Shown here: in pieces, positions 25,009 to 32,385 of the stretch
How the letters are laid out: each line of letters opens with the position of its first letter
Position numbering within the stretch: position 1 is the stretch's first letter
Assembly: GCA_964651045.1 (NCBI GenBank)
Contig: CAZYVD010000022.1
Location: 1 to 37,200 of the forward strand
Reading direction: 5' to 3'
DNA length: 37,200 nt
Origin: CAZYVD01 sp964651045
GTDB lineage: Bacteria > Zhuqueibacterota > QNDG01 > DSAB01
Program-made: the position numbers and the translations under genes
Notes under the pieces: model-generated
Database searches by the model: none
Seen by the model: only the letters and a program-made list of their open reading frames with translations
What the model was told of the DNA's origin: nothing

Positions 25009-25266
25009 ATGGCACAAAAAAAATATAAGAATTATAAACCGACAAAAGTCACCTCACTACCATTTACATCTATTAATTACTACCTGTTCTTTTTGGGAAT
25101 AGTCTTTCTCATAGCAGGATACATATGCCTCTCACGAGGTCCGTGGAACAGTTTCTGGTCGCTTACTCTTGCACCAATACTTCTCGTTATTGGCTACTGT
25201 GTGATTATTCCTCTGGCGATTCTATTCCACATAAAGAATAGTGACAAAAACGTAAAGAAAAAATAA
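25009..25266 (+). CDS. Small two-helix membrane protein upstream of tRNA-Val
   Basis: An 85-residue protein with a basic cytoplasmic-type N tail (MAQKKYKNYKPTK), two membrane helices (about 24-42 and 50-72) joined by SRGPWNSFWSLTLAP, and a basic C tail. The LTLAPILLVIGYCVIIPLAIL segment recurs in small uncharacterised proteins of diverse diderm bacteria. I give it no function. Start ATG behind a clear promoter. The tRNA-Val gene begins only five bases after the stop. Confidence 0.75.
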   Translation: MAQKKYKNYKPTKVTSLPFTSINYYLFFLGIVFLIAGYICLSRGPWNSFWSLTLAPILLVIGYCVIIPLAILFHIKNSDKNVKKK

Positions 25267-25271
25267 AACAA

Positions 25272-25346
25272 GGGCGATTAGCTCAGTTGGTTTAGAGCGC
25301 TTGCCTTACAAGCAAGAGGTCACTGGTTCGAATCCAGTATCGCCCA
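25272..25346 (+). tRNA. tRNA-Val (anticodon UAC)
   Basis: A 75-nt cloverleaf. The acceptor GGGCGAT pairs with ATCGCCC, followed by discriminator A. The D arm is GCTC..GAGC, the anticodon arm is CTTGC-CTTACAA-GCAAG with anticodon TAC, and the T arm is CTGG-TTCGAAT-CCAG. CCA is not encoded. From the anticodon loop on, the sequence is duplicated 1,640 bp downstream, marking this gene as an insertion target. Confidence 0.95.
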
Positions 25347-25466
25347 CTTTAAAACAGTAATTTTTATTAGCCCCTGTGGGGCTATTTCTTTATTGCATCG
25401 CTTTTTATAACAATATCACATTCTTTAAAAAATCTTGCTTTCTGAGCATCTGTGGTATAATATATT
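25305..25466 (+). repeat. 162-bp perfect direct repeat, copy 1 (tRNA-Val side)
   Basis: From the tRNA anticodon loop through its 3' end, the terminator and an extended -10 promoter (TGGTATAAT, 25453-25461). Every base matches 26945-27106 as far as I can read. Copies diverge immediately outside. It marks the left end of the inserted segment. Confidence 0.95.
25368..25390 (+). terminator. Terminator after tRNA-Val
   Basis: TAGCCCC and GGGGCTA form a seven-pair stem around TGT, followed by TTTCTTT. It is duplicated identically at 27008-27030. Confidence 0.75.
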
Positions 25467-25500
25467 GACAGTGTCATATTTAACGAATGACGATGAGATA

Positions 25501-25537
25501 TTGACATTTGATAAGAAATGTTGTATATTTTATACAA
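25501..25537 (+). promoter_or_regulatory. Promoter and operator of the XRE-ImmA pair
   Basis: TTGACA (25501-25506), a 17-base spacer and TATATT (25524-25529). A perfect inverted repeat TTGTATA-TTT-TATACAA (25521-25537) covers the -10 region, a likely XRE operator. A smaller dyad GACAGTGTC lies at 25467-25475. AGGAGG follows just ahead of the ATG. Confidence 0.75.
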
Positions 25538-25554
25538 CAAAGCAGGAGGGCAAT

Positions 25555-25923
25555 ATGAAAAGCATTTTTGGGGAGCTCCATCGACAACTCAGAAAGGAGC
25601 GCAATCTTTCACTTAGAAAATATTGTACTCTTTCTGGGCAGGATCCGGGTAATATTAGTCGGATCGAAAGGGGGTTAATTCCACCACCACAAACCGAAAA
25701 AACTTTGGAAAGGATGGCCGAAACATTAAAATTAGAAAGGGGAAGTAAAAAGTGGCAAGAATTCCTTGATTGTGCTGTAGTAAGCGCTGGCCGTCTACCG
25801 AAGTACATTCTCGAAGATGAGGAATTACTCAAAAGCCTACCCGTTCTACTACGAACTGTTACCGGTCAAAAATTAAGCGATGAAAAGCTGGACGAGCTTT
25901 TGGAAATCTTAAAAAGAGGTTAA
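25555..25923 (+). CDS. XRE-family repressor of the ImmA pair
   Basis: A 122-residue protein with an N-terminal XRE helix-turn-helix (about 5-62; ELHRQLRKERNLSLRKYCTL and DPGNISRIERG) and a helical C-terminal half (about 65-122) probably used for dimerisation or contact with the protease. The ATG at 25555 follows AGGAGG; an upstream extension lies in the promoter and is not real. The ImmA gene begins two bases after its stop. In phage and ICE systems (ImmR/ImmA) the protease cleaves such repressors; in some chromosomal XRE-COG2856 pairs the two act as toxin-antitoxin. Both readings are possible here. Confidence 0.9.
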   Translation: MKSIFGELHRQLRKERNLSLRKYCTLSGQDPGNISRIERGLIPPPQTEKTLERMAETLKLERGSKKWQEFLDCAVVSAGRLPKYILEDEELLKSLPVLLRTVTGQKLSDEKLDELLEILKRG

Positions 25924-25925
25924 AT

Positions 25926-26543
25926 GTGAGGACGGATAAATTTCTAGCGCCGTATCTCCCGTATGCTCATATTCGTATAATTGCTGAAGAGTTTATAACA
26001 AAATACCATCCAGAAAAAACAATTCCAATTCCTATTGAAGAAATAGTTGAATTTGGCCTTGATATTGATATTATCCCCCTCGAAGACCTACAAGAAAAAA
26101 TCGAGGTCGACGGATTTATATCGAACGATCTAAAAGAGATTTTCATAGACAAATGGGTCTACGAAAATCGAGAAAATAGAGCGAGGTTTACGATCGCCCA
26201 CGAAGTTGGCCATACTATTCTCCATAAAGCGTTATATAAAAGCATAGAATTCAATTCTCCCGAAGAATGGAAAAAGTTTGTTAATAGTATTCCCTCAAGG
26301 GAGTATGGTTTTCTTGAGTTACACGCCAATAATTTTGCCGGATTAGTTCTAGTACCATCAGAGAGTTTGCGAGAACGTTTTGAGGAGGCAGTCAAAATAT
26401 ATGAGTCAGAAGGATTCGACCCGAGGAGTTTATCCTCGTCTGATATTGCGGTTGAATATATATCTAATTGGCTGGCCAGGAGATTTAAAGTATCGGCCCA
26501 AGTAATTCAAAGAAGAATTGATAAAGAAGGATTGCTTTCTTAG
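25926..26543 (+). CDS. ImmA/IrrE-type zinc metalloprotease
   Basis: A 205-residue COG2856 protein. The zinc site HEVGH is at His92-Glu93-His96 and the third ligand Glu131 is in LELHANNFAG, all intact. The N-terminal PIPIEEIVEFGLDIDIIP and the C-terminal region with the ISNWLARRFKVSAQVIQRRI helix are typical of the family. GTG start, with AAGAGGT overlapping the repressor stop; two-base gap, so expression is coupled. The predicted role is cleavage or antagonism of the partner repressor, or toxicity when unbalanced. No phage or ICE genes accompany it. Confidence 0.9.
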   Translation: MRTDKFLAPYLPYAHIRIIAEEFITKYHPEKTIPIPIEEIVEFGLDIDIIPLEDLQEKIEVDGFISNDLKEIFIDKWVYENRENRARFTIAHEVGHTILHKALYKSIEFNSPEEWKKFVNSIPSREYGFLELHANNFAGLVLVPSESLRERFEEAVKIYESEGFDPRSLSSSDIAVEYISNWLARRFKVSAQVIQRRIDKEGLLS

Positions 26544-26655
26544 AAGTTACAAACTATAACTCATATCCCGGATTCTGTATTAACATCCAATGACAATGGA
26601 TGTGACGTTTCATGAAAGATTTACAGCGGTTTCCCTTTAGCTTCTGTTATTACCC
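26544..26655. other. Non-coding tail after immA with a small hairpin
   Basis: ACATCCA and TGGATGT (26583-26603) form a perfect seven-pair stem around seven bases. There is no strong T-run. Nothing else is visible before the comF remnant. Confidence 0.4.
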
Positions 26656-26832
26656 TTATGAAAGCAAGTACAGCTTGGAATCATTTTTACCGCTTATTGC
26701 GAAGATCACTACCATATAATTAAACTTGAATTCTTTTAATGAAACTGTAGCCCCTGTCGTAAGAACATCGTCAACAATTTACCAGTAAAATCATCCTGTA
26801 TTTCTTTCTTTTTTTACTTAGATTATCTTTAG
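26656..26832 (-). pseudogene. Decayed comF / phosphoribosyltransferase fragment
   Basis: On the minus strand the frame from 26778 reads IVDDVLTTGATVSLKEFK, then FNYMVVIFAIS and a stop at 26656. VDDV.TTGAT is the PRPP-binding loop of ComF/GntX-type phosphoribosyltransferases, and a strand ending AIS/AIA-R follows in that family. Upstream in a shifted frame are LSKK and QDDFTGK, as expected before the loop, broken by a frameshift and stops. The rest of the gene is gone. It may be cargo of the inserted segment or a relic of earlier insertion. Confidence 0.55.
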
Positions 26833-26944
26833 ATATTAGGAAAAATCCAGTGATATAATTTAACTTGTATTTCCAGTAGATCCGAAATTTTCACTGTGTA
26901 CAAAATTCTTGTAACTTATTGAAAATAAAAAGGAGATTGCTTTA

Positions 26945-27106
26945 CTTACAAGCAAGAGGTCACTGGTTCGAATCCAGTATCGCCCACTTTAAAACAGTAA
27001 TTTTTATTAGCCCCTGTGGGGCTATTTCTTTATTGCATCGCTTTTTATAACAATATCACATTCTTTAAAAAATCTTGCTTTCTGAGCATCTGTGGTATAA
27101 TATATT
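26945..27106 (+). repeat. 162-bp perfect direct repeat, copy 2, with truncated tRNA-Val
   Basis: Identical to 25305-25466. It includes only the 3' part of tRNA-Val (26945-26986), which cannot be a working tRNA, then the terminator and the extended -10 promoter. The identity ends at 27106, after which the HNH gene leader begins, so this junction is probably the original downstream flank. Confidence 0.95.
27093..27101 (+). promoter_or_regulatory. Extended -10 promoter of the HNH-trpS operon
   Basis: TGGTATAAT is a perfect extended -10 (TGnTATAAT). No strong -35 is present. It lies about 90 bases ahead of the HNH gene. The same element is duplicated at 25453-25461, where it points into the XRE gene. 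Confidence 0.6.
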
Positions 27107-27193
27107 TTGTCCACACAAAGGGTGGCTAAAAAGAACTTGCTTATTTGCCTATTTTATTGTAAATTTTTAGTTAAATTTTTTAGGTGATTTAAG

Positions 27194-27697
27194 ATGTTGA
27201 ACAATCGGGTACTTGTATTGAATCAGAATTATGAACCAATGAGTGTATGCAGTGCCAAGAGAGCAATAATATTGCTCTATCTTGAAAAGGCGGAGATTAT
27301 CGAAAAAAATCATGAAATGATACACTCTATAAACAGTGCAATTCCACTTCCCAGTGTAGTTCGTCTTGCTCGATTTGTTCATGTTCCAAGGAAGAGGATA
27401 CTGTTAAACAGAAAAAACATAATAAAGAGAGATAATCATCAGTGTCAATATTGCGGAACCAGATCCGGGCCAGTAACAGTAGATCATATAATTCCAAAGG
27501 ACAGAGGGGGAGAGGATACATGGGAAAATTTGGTATGTGCATGTGTAAAATGTAATACAAAGAAGAGGAATCGCACTCCACAAGAGGCGGGCATGAAACT
27601 TCTCCGAAGACCGAGAAAACCAGGATATCTTTTCTTCATTCAGCATCTTGTTGGTATACCTGATGAGAGATGGAAACAATACCTTTTTTTAACTTAG
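27194..27697 (+). CDS. HNH endonuclease family protein
   Basis: A 167-residue protein of the widespread HNH type that begins VLVLNQNYEPMSVCSAKRAI. The HNH core (about 75-130) shows CQYC, then VDHIIPKDRGGEDTWENLV and CVKCNTKK, giving two zinc CXXC pairs plus the His-Asn metal site. A C-terminal KPGYLFFIQHLVGIPDERWKQYLF follows. Such proteins are chromosomal and conserved in many phyla, and their physiological role is unclear; repair or restriction of foreign DNA has been proposed. The ATG follows AGGTGA by about seven bases. trpS begins ten bases after its stop. Confidence 0.9.
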   Translation: MLNNRVLVLNQNYEPMSVCSAKRAIILLYLEKAEIIEKNHEMIHSINSAIPLPSVVRLARFVHVPRKRILLNRKNIIKRDNHQCQYCGTRSGPVTVDHIIPKDRGGEDTWENLVCACVKCNTKKRNRTPQEAGMKLLRRPRKPGYLFFIQHLVGIPDERWKQYLFLT

Positions 27698-27707
27698 ATG
27701 GAGAGAC

Positions 27708-28694
27708 ATGGGAGTTAAGAAGAGAATATTGAGTGGGATGAGACCCACAGGCAAATTACATTTAGGAAATTATGTTGGTGCTCTTGAAAATTGGGTGAAA
27801 CTTCAGAACGAATATGAGAGCTTCCATATGGTTGCCGACTGGCATACCCTGACAACCGATCTGGAAAACACATCAAAGATTCCAATAAATTCTGTTGAAG
27901 TGATAATCGACTGGCTGAGTGCTGGCCTCGACCCAGAGAAGAGCCCTCTATTCATTCAATCACACATAAAGGAGCATGCTGAGCTTCATCTTATATTCTC
28001 GATGTTAATCACGGTTCCCAGACTTCAGAGAAATCCAACATTAAAAGAGCAGATAAAAGAGCTTGGGATTGGATCAAACATTTCGTATGGACATCTCGGC
28101 TATCCTGTGCTTCAGGCTTCCGATATTCTTCTCTATAAGGCAGATGCGGTACCTGTTGGTGAAGATCAGGCCCCTCATGTGGAGATTACAAGAGAGATAG
28201 CAAGAAGATTTAACAACCTCTTTGGGAATGTATTTCCAGAACCAGAGACTCTTCTCACTAAATTCTCAAGACTGCCCGGCATGGATGGCAGAAAGATGAG
28301 CAAGTCTCTGAACAACTCTATACTCATCTCCGACAGCCCCGAACAGATAAAGCAAAAAGTGATGACTGCATACACAGATCCAAATAAGATTCGCATATCA
28401 GATCCTGGAAATCCCGATGGTTGTGTTGTTTTTATGTATCATAATAAGTGCAGGCCAGAGGTCATAGACCAGATCGAGGCAGACTGCAGGGAAGGAAAAC
28501 TGGGCTGTGTTGAACATAAAAAAGATGTAGCAAAGCTCATAAGCGACTGGCTTGCACCATTTCGTGAGAAGCGGGCCTATTATGAGACTCACAGAAAGGA
28601 AGTCGAAGAGATAATCAGAGAAGGTGATAGGAGAGCCTCTATAGTTGCAAAAGAGACTATGGATTCAGTAAGGGAGGCCATGCAGATGGGGTAG
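27708..28694 (+). CDS. trpS: Tryptophanyl-tRNA synthetase
   Basis: A 328-residue class Ic aminoacyl-tRNA synthetase that charges tRNA-Trp. The HIGH-like TGKLHLGNY is at about 14-22 after the LSGMRPT substrate loop. The KMSKS loop is GRKMSKSLNN, near residue 200. YPVLQASDILLY and VPVGEDQ are the typical adenylate-site segments. Length and all motifs are normal. ATG with GGAGAG just ahead. Second gene of the plus-strand operon; no tryptophan-leader or T-box structure is visible in the short gap before it. Confidence 0.97.
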   Translation: MGVKKRILSGMRPTGKLHLGNYVGALENWVKLQNEYESFHMVADWHTLTTDLENTSKIPINSVEVIIDWLSAGLDPEKSPLFIQSHIKEHAELHLIFSMLITVPRLQRNPTLKEQIKELGIGSNISYGHLGYPVLQASDILLYKADAVPVGEDQAPHVEITREIARRFNNLFGNVFPEPETLLTKFSRLPGMDGRKMSKSLNNSILISDSPEQIKQKVMTAYTDPNKIRISDPGNPDGCVVFMYHNKCRPEVIDQIEADCREGKLGCVEHKKDVAKLISDWLAPFREKRAYYETHRKEVEEIIREGDRRASIVAKETMDSVREAMQMG

Positions 28695-28729
28695 CTGGAG
28701 CCGAAACTGCGCATAAATCAGAAGGATAC

Positions 28730-29452
28730 ATGATAAGGCTCCCAAATTTCGAAGGGCCCTTTGATCTGCTTCTATTTCTAATAAAAAAAGATGAAATTGA
28801 TATTTACGACATACCCATTGCAGAAATTACAAGACAGTATCTGGAGTATATCGAGCTAATGAGGGAGCTGAATCTGGAGGTGGCAGGCGAATTTATTCTA
28901 ATGGCAGCCACATTGATACAGATCAAGGTCAGGATGCTTCTACCAAAGCCAGAAATCGAAGAGGATGAGGAAGAAGAGGATCCGAGAGCAACACTTGTGC
29001 AGCAGCTTCTTGAATATAAGAGGTTTAAGGAGGTTTCAGAGGCGCTTAGAGATATCGAGGAGCGGCAGTGCAGATTCTATCCCAGATCTTATTTCAACTG
29101 GTTAAGGAGATATGAAAAGGGAATCGATGGGGAGTTTGATGATTCGGTTTTGAGGGATGTTACTCTGTTTGATCTGCTCAAGGCTTTTAAATCTGTAATC
29201 GACAACATGCCTAAGGTAACCTCCCATGAGGTTAAGGCCCCAGTTGCTACAATAGATGAGCAAATCGATTATGTTTTAGGGGAACTATCAAAGAGTGAAA
29301 AGATAGCCTTTAGTGATCTGATGAAAAGGCTAAAAGATAGAGTTGTAATAATAGTAACATTTTTAGCCGTTCTGGAACTAATAAGGACTCATAAAATTTT
29401 ACTTCATCAGGCATCCCTGTTTGGAGAAATCTGGCTTCAGAGGAGAACATAG
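28730..29452 (+). CDS. scpA: Segregation and condensation protein A
   Basis: A 240-residue kleisin subunit of the SMC-ScpAB condensin that organises and segregates the chromosome. The N terminus FEGPFDLLLFLIKKDEIDIYDIPIA is the family signature that binds the SMC neck. The middle is acidic (EIEEDEEEEDPR). The C-terminal winged helix ends FLAVLELIRTHKILLHQ. ATG with AAGGA close ahead. scpB follows at once. Confidence 0.95.
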   Translation: MIRLPNFEGPFDLLLFLIKKDEIDIYDIPIAEITRQYLEYIELMRELNLEVAGEFILMAATLIQIKVRMLLPKPEIEEDEEEEDPRATLVQQLLEYKRFKEVSEALRDIEERQCRFYPRSYFNWLRRYEKGIDGEFDDSVLRDVTLFDLLKAFKSVIDNMPKVTSHEVKAPVATIDEQIDYVLGELSKSEKIAFSDLMKRLKDRVVIIVTFLAVLELIRTHKILLHQASLFGEIWLQRRT

Positions 29453-29456
29453 GGGA

Positions 29457-30029
29457 GTGAAAGAGAAAAATATCGATTATTTTGAAAGAATTGTTGAGGC
29501 ATTGATTTTTGCATCAGACACTCCCATTACGATAAAGCAGATCAAGGAGATAATAGAGGTTTCCTCTGATGATAAGATAAGACAAATCATTGATTCATTG
29601 AATCTTGAATATAAAAAGTCGAACAGATCATTTTTAATTACAAATGTTGCCGGCGGTTATCAGATGGTAACGAGAGAGAGCTATGCCCAGTGGATAAGGA
29701 AACTCTTTAAAAAGAATATAAAGTCGCGACTCTCTCAGGCGGCCCTTGAGACCCTTTCTGTTGTAGCCTTTAAGCAGCCTGTTACAAAAAGTGAGGTTGC
29801 TGCAATAAGGGGTGTAAATTGCGACGGCGTGATTCGTACTCTTCTTGAGAGAAAACTAATTACAATTAGCGGACGTTCCGATGGACCTGGAAGGCCCCTT
29901 CTCTACAAGACGACAAGAGAATTTTTACAGTATTTCGGGATCAATTCGATATCCGATCTGCCAAAACCAAGAGAGATGGAGGAGTTGTTAAAGGAGGAAG
30001 AAAATCTCACAGAAGATTCAGTTAAATAG
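29457..30029 (+). CDS. scpB: Segregation and condensation protein B
   Basis: A 190-residue ScpB with two winged-helix domains. It dimerises and binds ScpA in the condensin complex. Diagnostic segments are VEALIFASDTPITIKQI at the start, QAALETLSVVAFKQPVTKSEV, and RGVNCDGVIRTLLERKLI followed by GRSDGPGRPLLYKTT. I choose GTG at 29457 with GAGGAG ten bases upstream, four bases after the scpA stop. A TTG at 29421 inside scpA is an alternative. Its 3' end overlaps the rluB start region. Confidence 0.93.
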   Translation: MKEKNIDYFERIVEALIFASDTPITIKQIKEIIEVSSDDKIRQIIDSLNLEYKKSNRSFLITNVAGGYQMVTRESYAQWIRKLFKKNIKSRLSQAALETLSVVAFKQPVTKSEVAAIRGVNCDGVIRTLLERKLITISGRSDGPGRPLLYKTTREFLQYFGINSISDLPKPREMEELLKEEENLTEDSVK

Positions 30030-30762
30030 ATACATTGCCCTCTGCGGTATTGCATCTCGTAGAAAGGCGGCAGATACAATTATTGAGGGTCGGGTCCTGG
30101 TAAACGATAAGATTGTACGGGAGTTAGGATCTACTGTTGATCCAAATAGAGATGTGGTTGTGTTAAATGGCAAAAGACTCGATCCTCCAGAGAAGATGCG
30201 CTATATCCTGCTAAACAAGCCCTGCGGTGTTATTACAGCCTCAGAGGATGATAGAGGAAGAAAAACAGTACTGGATATTGTAAGAGTAAGGGAAAGGGTC
30301 TTTCCTGTAGGAAGGCTCGATCTTGATACAGAAGGGGTTCTGCTTCTAACCAACGATGGAGAACTTACATACAGACTCACTCATCCTCGGTTTGAAATAG
30401 AGAAGGTTTACCGCGTTTTTGTGAAGGGCAGGATGAAACAAGATTCTATCAATAAGCTTCACAGAGGCGTGGATATTGGTGAAAATACAACGGTAAATTG
30501 TGAGGCAAAGATTATACGCAATCTTAAAAACTCAACAATACTGGAACTAAAAATTCACCAGGGCAAGAAGCGCCAGGTAAAGAGGATGATGGAGGCTGTA
30601 GGTCACAGGGTCACTCGGCTCGAAAGAATTAAATTTGCCGGCCTTACAATAGATGGCATCGGAAGAGGTGAATGGAGGGAGCTTACAGAAGACGAGATCA
30701 GGCTGCTTTATAACATGACAGGATTAAATCGGGAAGGAGCTGGTGTCAAAGCAAGAGAGTAG
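30004..30762 (+). CDS. rluB: 23S rRNA pseudouridine synthase RluB/RsuA family, non-AUG start
   Basis: A 252-residue pseudouridine synthase with an N-terminal S4 RNA-binding domain (about 7-50; LNRYIALCGIASRRKAADTI and GRVLVND) and the catalytic domain (LLNKPCGVITA, then GRLDLDTEGVLLLTNDGEL with the catalytic Asp, and HQGKKRQVKRM). The first ATG/GTG-type codon (GTG at 30154) would delete the S4 domain. The frame opens at 29992 with AGGAGG, followed six bases later by ATC (30004), so AUC is the likely start; ATT at 30016 is the alternative. It overlaps scpB by 26 bases, implying coupling. Confidence 0.88.
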   Translation: MSQKIQLNRYIALCGIASRRKAADTIIEGRVLVNDKIVRELGSTVDPNRDVVVLNGKRLDPPEKMRYILLNKPCGVITASEDDRGRKTVLDIVRVRERVFPVGRLDLDTEGVLLLTNDGELTYRLTHPRFEIEKVYRVFVKGRMKQDSINKLHRGVDIGENTTVNCEAKIIRNLKNSTILELKIHQGKKRQVKRMMEAVGHRVTRLERIKFAGLTIDGIGRGEWRELTEDEIRLLYNMTGLNREGAGVKARE

Positions 30763-31444
30763 AAGATTCATCGTGGCAATAGATGGCCCGGCAGGTTCAG
30801 GGAAGAGCACAACCGCAAGATTGACTGCCAGAAAACTGGGCTGGCTCTACCTCGATACAGGTGCAATGTACAGGGCCATCACAGTGAAGGTACTCAAAGA
30901 AAAGATTCCTCTTGATGACACAGAGGCCATTGTAAGAGTTGCTGAAAACAGTGTAATTAGACTCCAGCCTTCTGAAATAGGTATGAGAGTATTTATTGAC
31001 GACGATGAGGTAACATCTGAGATTCGACGTCCAGAGGTAGATAAGGCAGTAGGACCGGTATGTGAAATCGAAGGAGTGCGAAGGAGGATGGTTGAACAAC
31101 AGAGAAAGATGGGACAAGAGAGTAAATTGATTGCCGAAGGCAGAGACATGACAACCGTGGTTTTCCCTGATGCGGATCTTAAATTTTACCTGACAGCATC
31201 TCTAGAAGAAAGGGCGAGGAGAAGGCAGAAAGATTTGGAAGGACAGAATATTTTCATGCCACTGGACAGATTGATGAAGGAAATCGAGAAGAGGGACCTG
31301 CGGGACAGCAGCCGCAGAATCAGTCCACTGAGAAAAGCAGAGGATGCCATTTTAGTCGATACTACAGATATGAGTATCGAGGATCAAGTATCAATAATTA
31401 TTAAACATATAAGAGATAAAATGAATCAGGGTAGCGTTAAATGA
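30743..31444 (+). CDS. cmk: Cytidylate kinase
   Basis: A 233-residue nucleoside monophosphate kinase that phosphorylates CMP and dCMP. P-loop GPAGSGKSTTAR is at about 15-26, then YLDTGAMYRAIT (CMP-binding region), AEGRDMTTVVFPDA, and the lid with RARRRQKDL and RDLRDSSRRISPL. Length is normal. GTG start, overlapping rluB by 20 bases, with AAGGAG only three bases ahead. The stop overlaps the ispH ATG as ATGA. Confidence 0.95.
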   Translation: MSKQESRRFIVAIDGPAGSGKSTTARLTARKLGWLYLDTGAMYRAITVKVLKEKIPLDDTEAIVRVAENSVIRLQPSEIGMRVFIDDDEVTSEIRRPEVDKAVGPVCEIEGVRRRMVEQQRKMGQESKLIAEGRDMTTVVFPDADLKFYLTASLEERARRRQKDLEGQNIFMPLDRLMKEIEKRDLRDSSRRISPLRKAEDAILVDTTDMSIEDQVSIIIKHIRDKMNQGSVK

Positions 31445-32385
31445 TTGTAACAATCGAAAGTAAAGCCAGGCCGTGTCCTGGAGTAGAAAATGCTATCTCC
31501 TTGGCCGAGGAGGCCTTGAGGAGAGAGAATATTGTATATTCTGCAGGACAGTTGATTCACAACTCCAGAGAAATTCAGAGGTTGAAAGATATAGGACTTC
31601 ATCAGATTTCAAAGACCTCGCTGAACAATCCATCAAAACTGGAAAAATTCAGAGACTGTTATTTTTTGATAAGAACTCACGGTGAGTCTGAGAACTTACG
31701 GAACAGGGTCCATGAAATTGGCATGAATATAATAGATGCCACATGCCCGATAGTAGTTCATTCTCAGGAACTTGTCGATCAGCATATCAGAGATGGCTGG
31801 GGCATAATAATCGCAGGAAAGAAAGATCATCCTGAAGTACAGGGGCTTCTGGAGCGCACCAATGGGAATGGTATTGTAGTATCGAGTCGCAGAGAAGCAA
31901 AGAGTCTTGATTTTGAGAACAGGAGTCTGCTAATTGCGCAGACAACAATCGATCCAGAAATCTATTCAGAGATTCGACAGACCCTTTCATCGCGACTCAT
32001 AGATTTAAAGATAGTAGATACAACTTGTAGATTTATTCGAAATAGACAGCGAGATATAGAAGAGTTTGCTGCTCGCCAGGATGTAGTAATAATTGTGGGA
32101 GGCAAAAACTCTTCAAATTGTAGACTGCTTTATGATACATCACTCAAAGTTAACAGCAGGACATACTGGGTTGAGTCGCCACATGAGATAGAGAAAAGCT
32201 GGTTTAAAGGTATAGAAAGAGTAGGAATAACTGGTGGGGCCTCGACTCCACGCTGGCAACTGACGGAAATTAAATCTTATTTAGAAAATCACCATAACCC
32301 GAAAGGGTCAAAAAATAGAAAAGGAGGAAAATTTTTATGGTGGATGAGGAAAAGACCGAAAAAAGAGAAGAAGCAAGAGGGATAA
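31441..32385 (+). CDS. ispH: 4-hydroxy-3-methylbut-2-enyl diphosphate reductase
   Basis: A 314-residue iron-sulfur enzyme, last step of the MEP isoprenoid pathway, producing IPP and DMAPP. The three cluster cysteines are Cys12 (ARPCPGVENA), Cys102 (DATCPIVV) and Cys196 (DTTCRFIRNRQ). Substrate residues are seen in GQLIHN, KKDHPEVQG, GGKNSSNCRLL and GITGGASTPRWQ. The C terminus is an unusual basic tail (KGSKNRKGGKF..RKRPKKEKK) encoded partly inside rpsA, overlapping it by 49 bases in another frame. ATG overlaps the cmk stop. In some Firmicutes IspH and S1 are one fused protein; here they are separate but interlocked. Confidence 0.95.
   Translation: MIVTIESKARPCPGVENAISLAEEALRRENIVYSAGQLIHNSREIQRLKDIGLHQISKTSLNNPSKLEKFRDCYFLIRTHGESENLRNRVHEIGMNIIDATCPIVVHSQELVDQHIRDGWGIIIAGKKDHPEVQGLLERTNGNGIVVSSRREAKSLDFENRSLLIAQTTIDPEIYSEIRQTLSSRLIDLKIVDTTCRFIRNRQRDIEEFAARQDVVIIVGGKNSSNCRLLYDTSLKVNSRTYWVESPHEIEKSWFKGIERVGITGGASTPRWQLTEIKSYLENHHNPKGSKNRKGGKFLWWMRKRPKKEKKQEG

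Larger units (their letters stand above)
25305..27106 (+). mobile_element. XRE-ImmA insertion bounded by tRNA-Val repeats
   Basis: A segment of 1,640 bp (one repeat plus unique DNA) inserted at the 3' half of tRNA-Val. It carries an XRE repressor and ImmA/IrrE protease on the plus strand and a decayed comF fragment on the minus strand. No integrase, recombinase or transposase is seen. The tRNA stays functional because the left repeat restores its 3' half. Most integrative elements use short identity blocks (tens of bp) ending near the tRNA 3' end; here identity runs 120 bases past the tRNA. It may derive from recombination through homologous flanks or from a remnant of a larger element. Confidence 0.7.

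Noticed and set aside
26945..26986. Second tRNA-Val
   Set aside because: Only the anticodon-loop-to-3'-end part is present; the acceptor 5' strand and D arm are missing.
27093..27194. Tryptophan T-box or leader ahead of the HNH-trpS operon
   Set aside because: The leader is about 90 bases with no T-box sequence, specifier stem or Trp-rich leader peptide.
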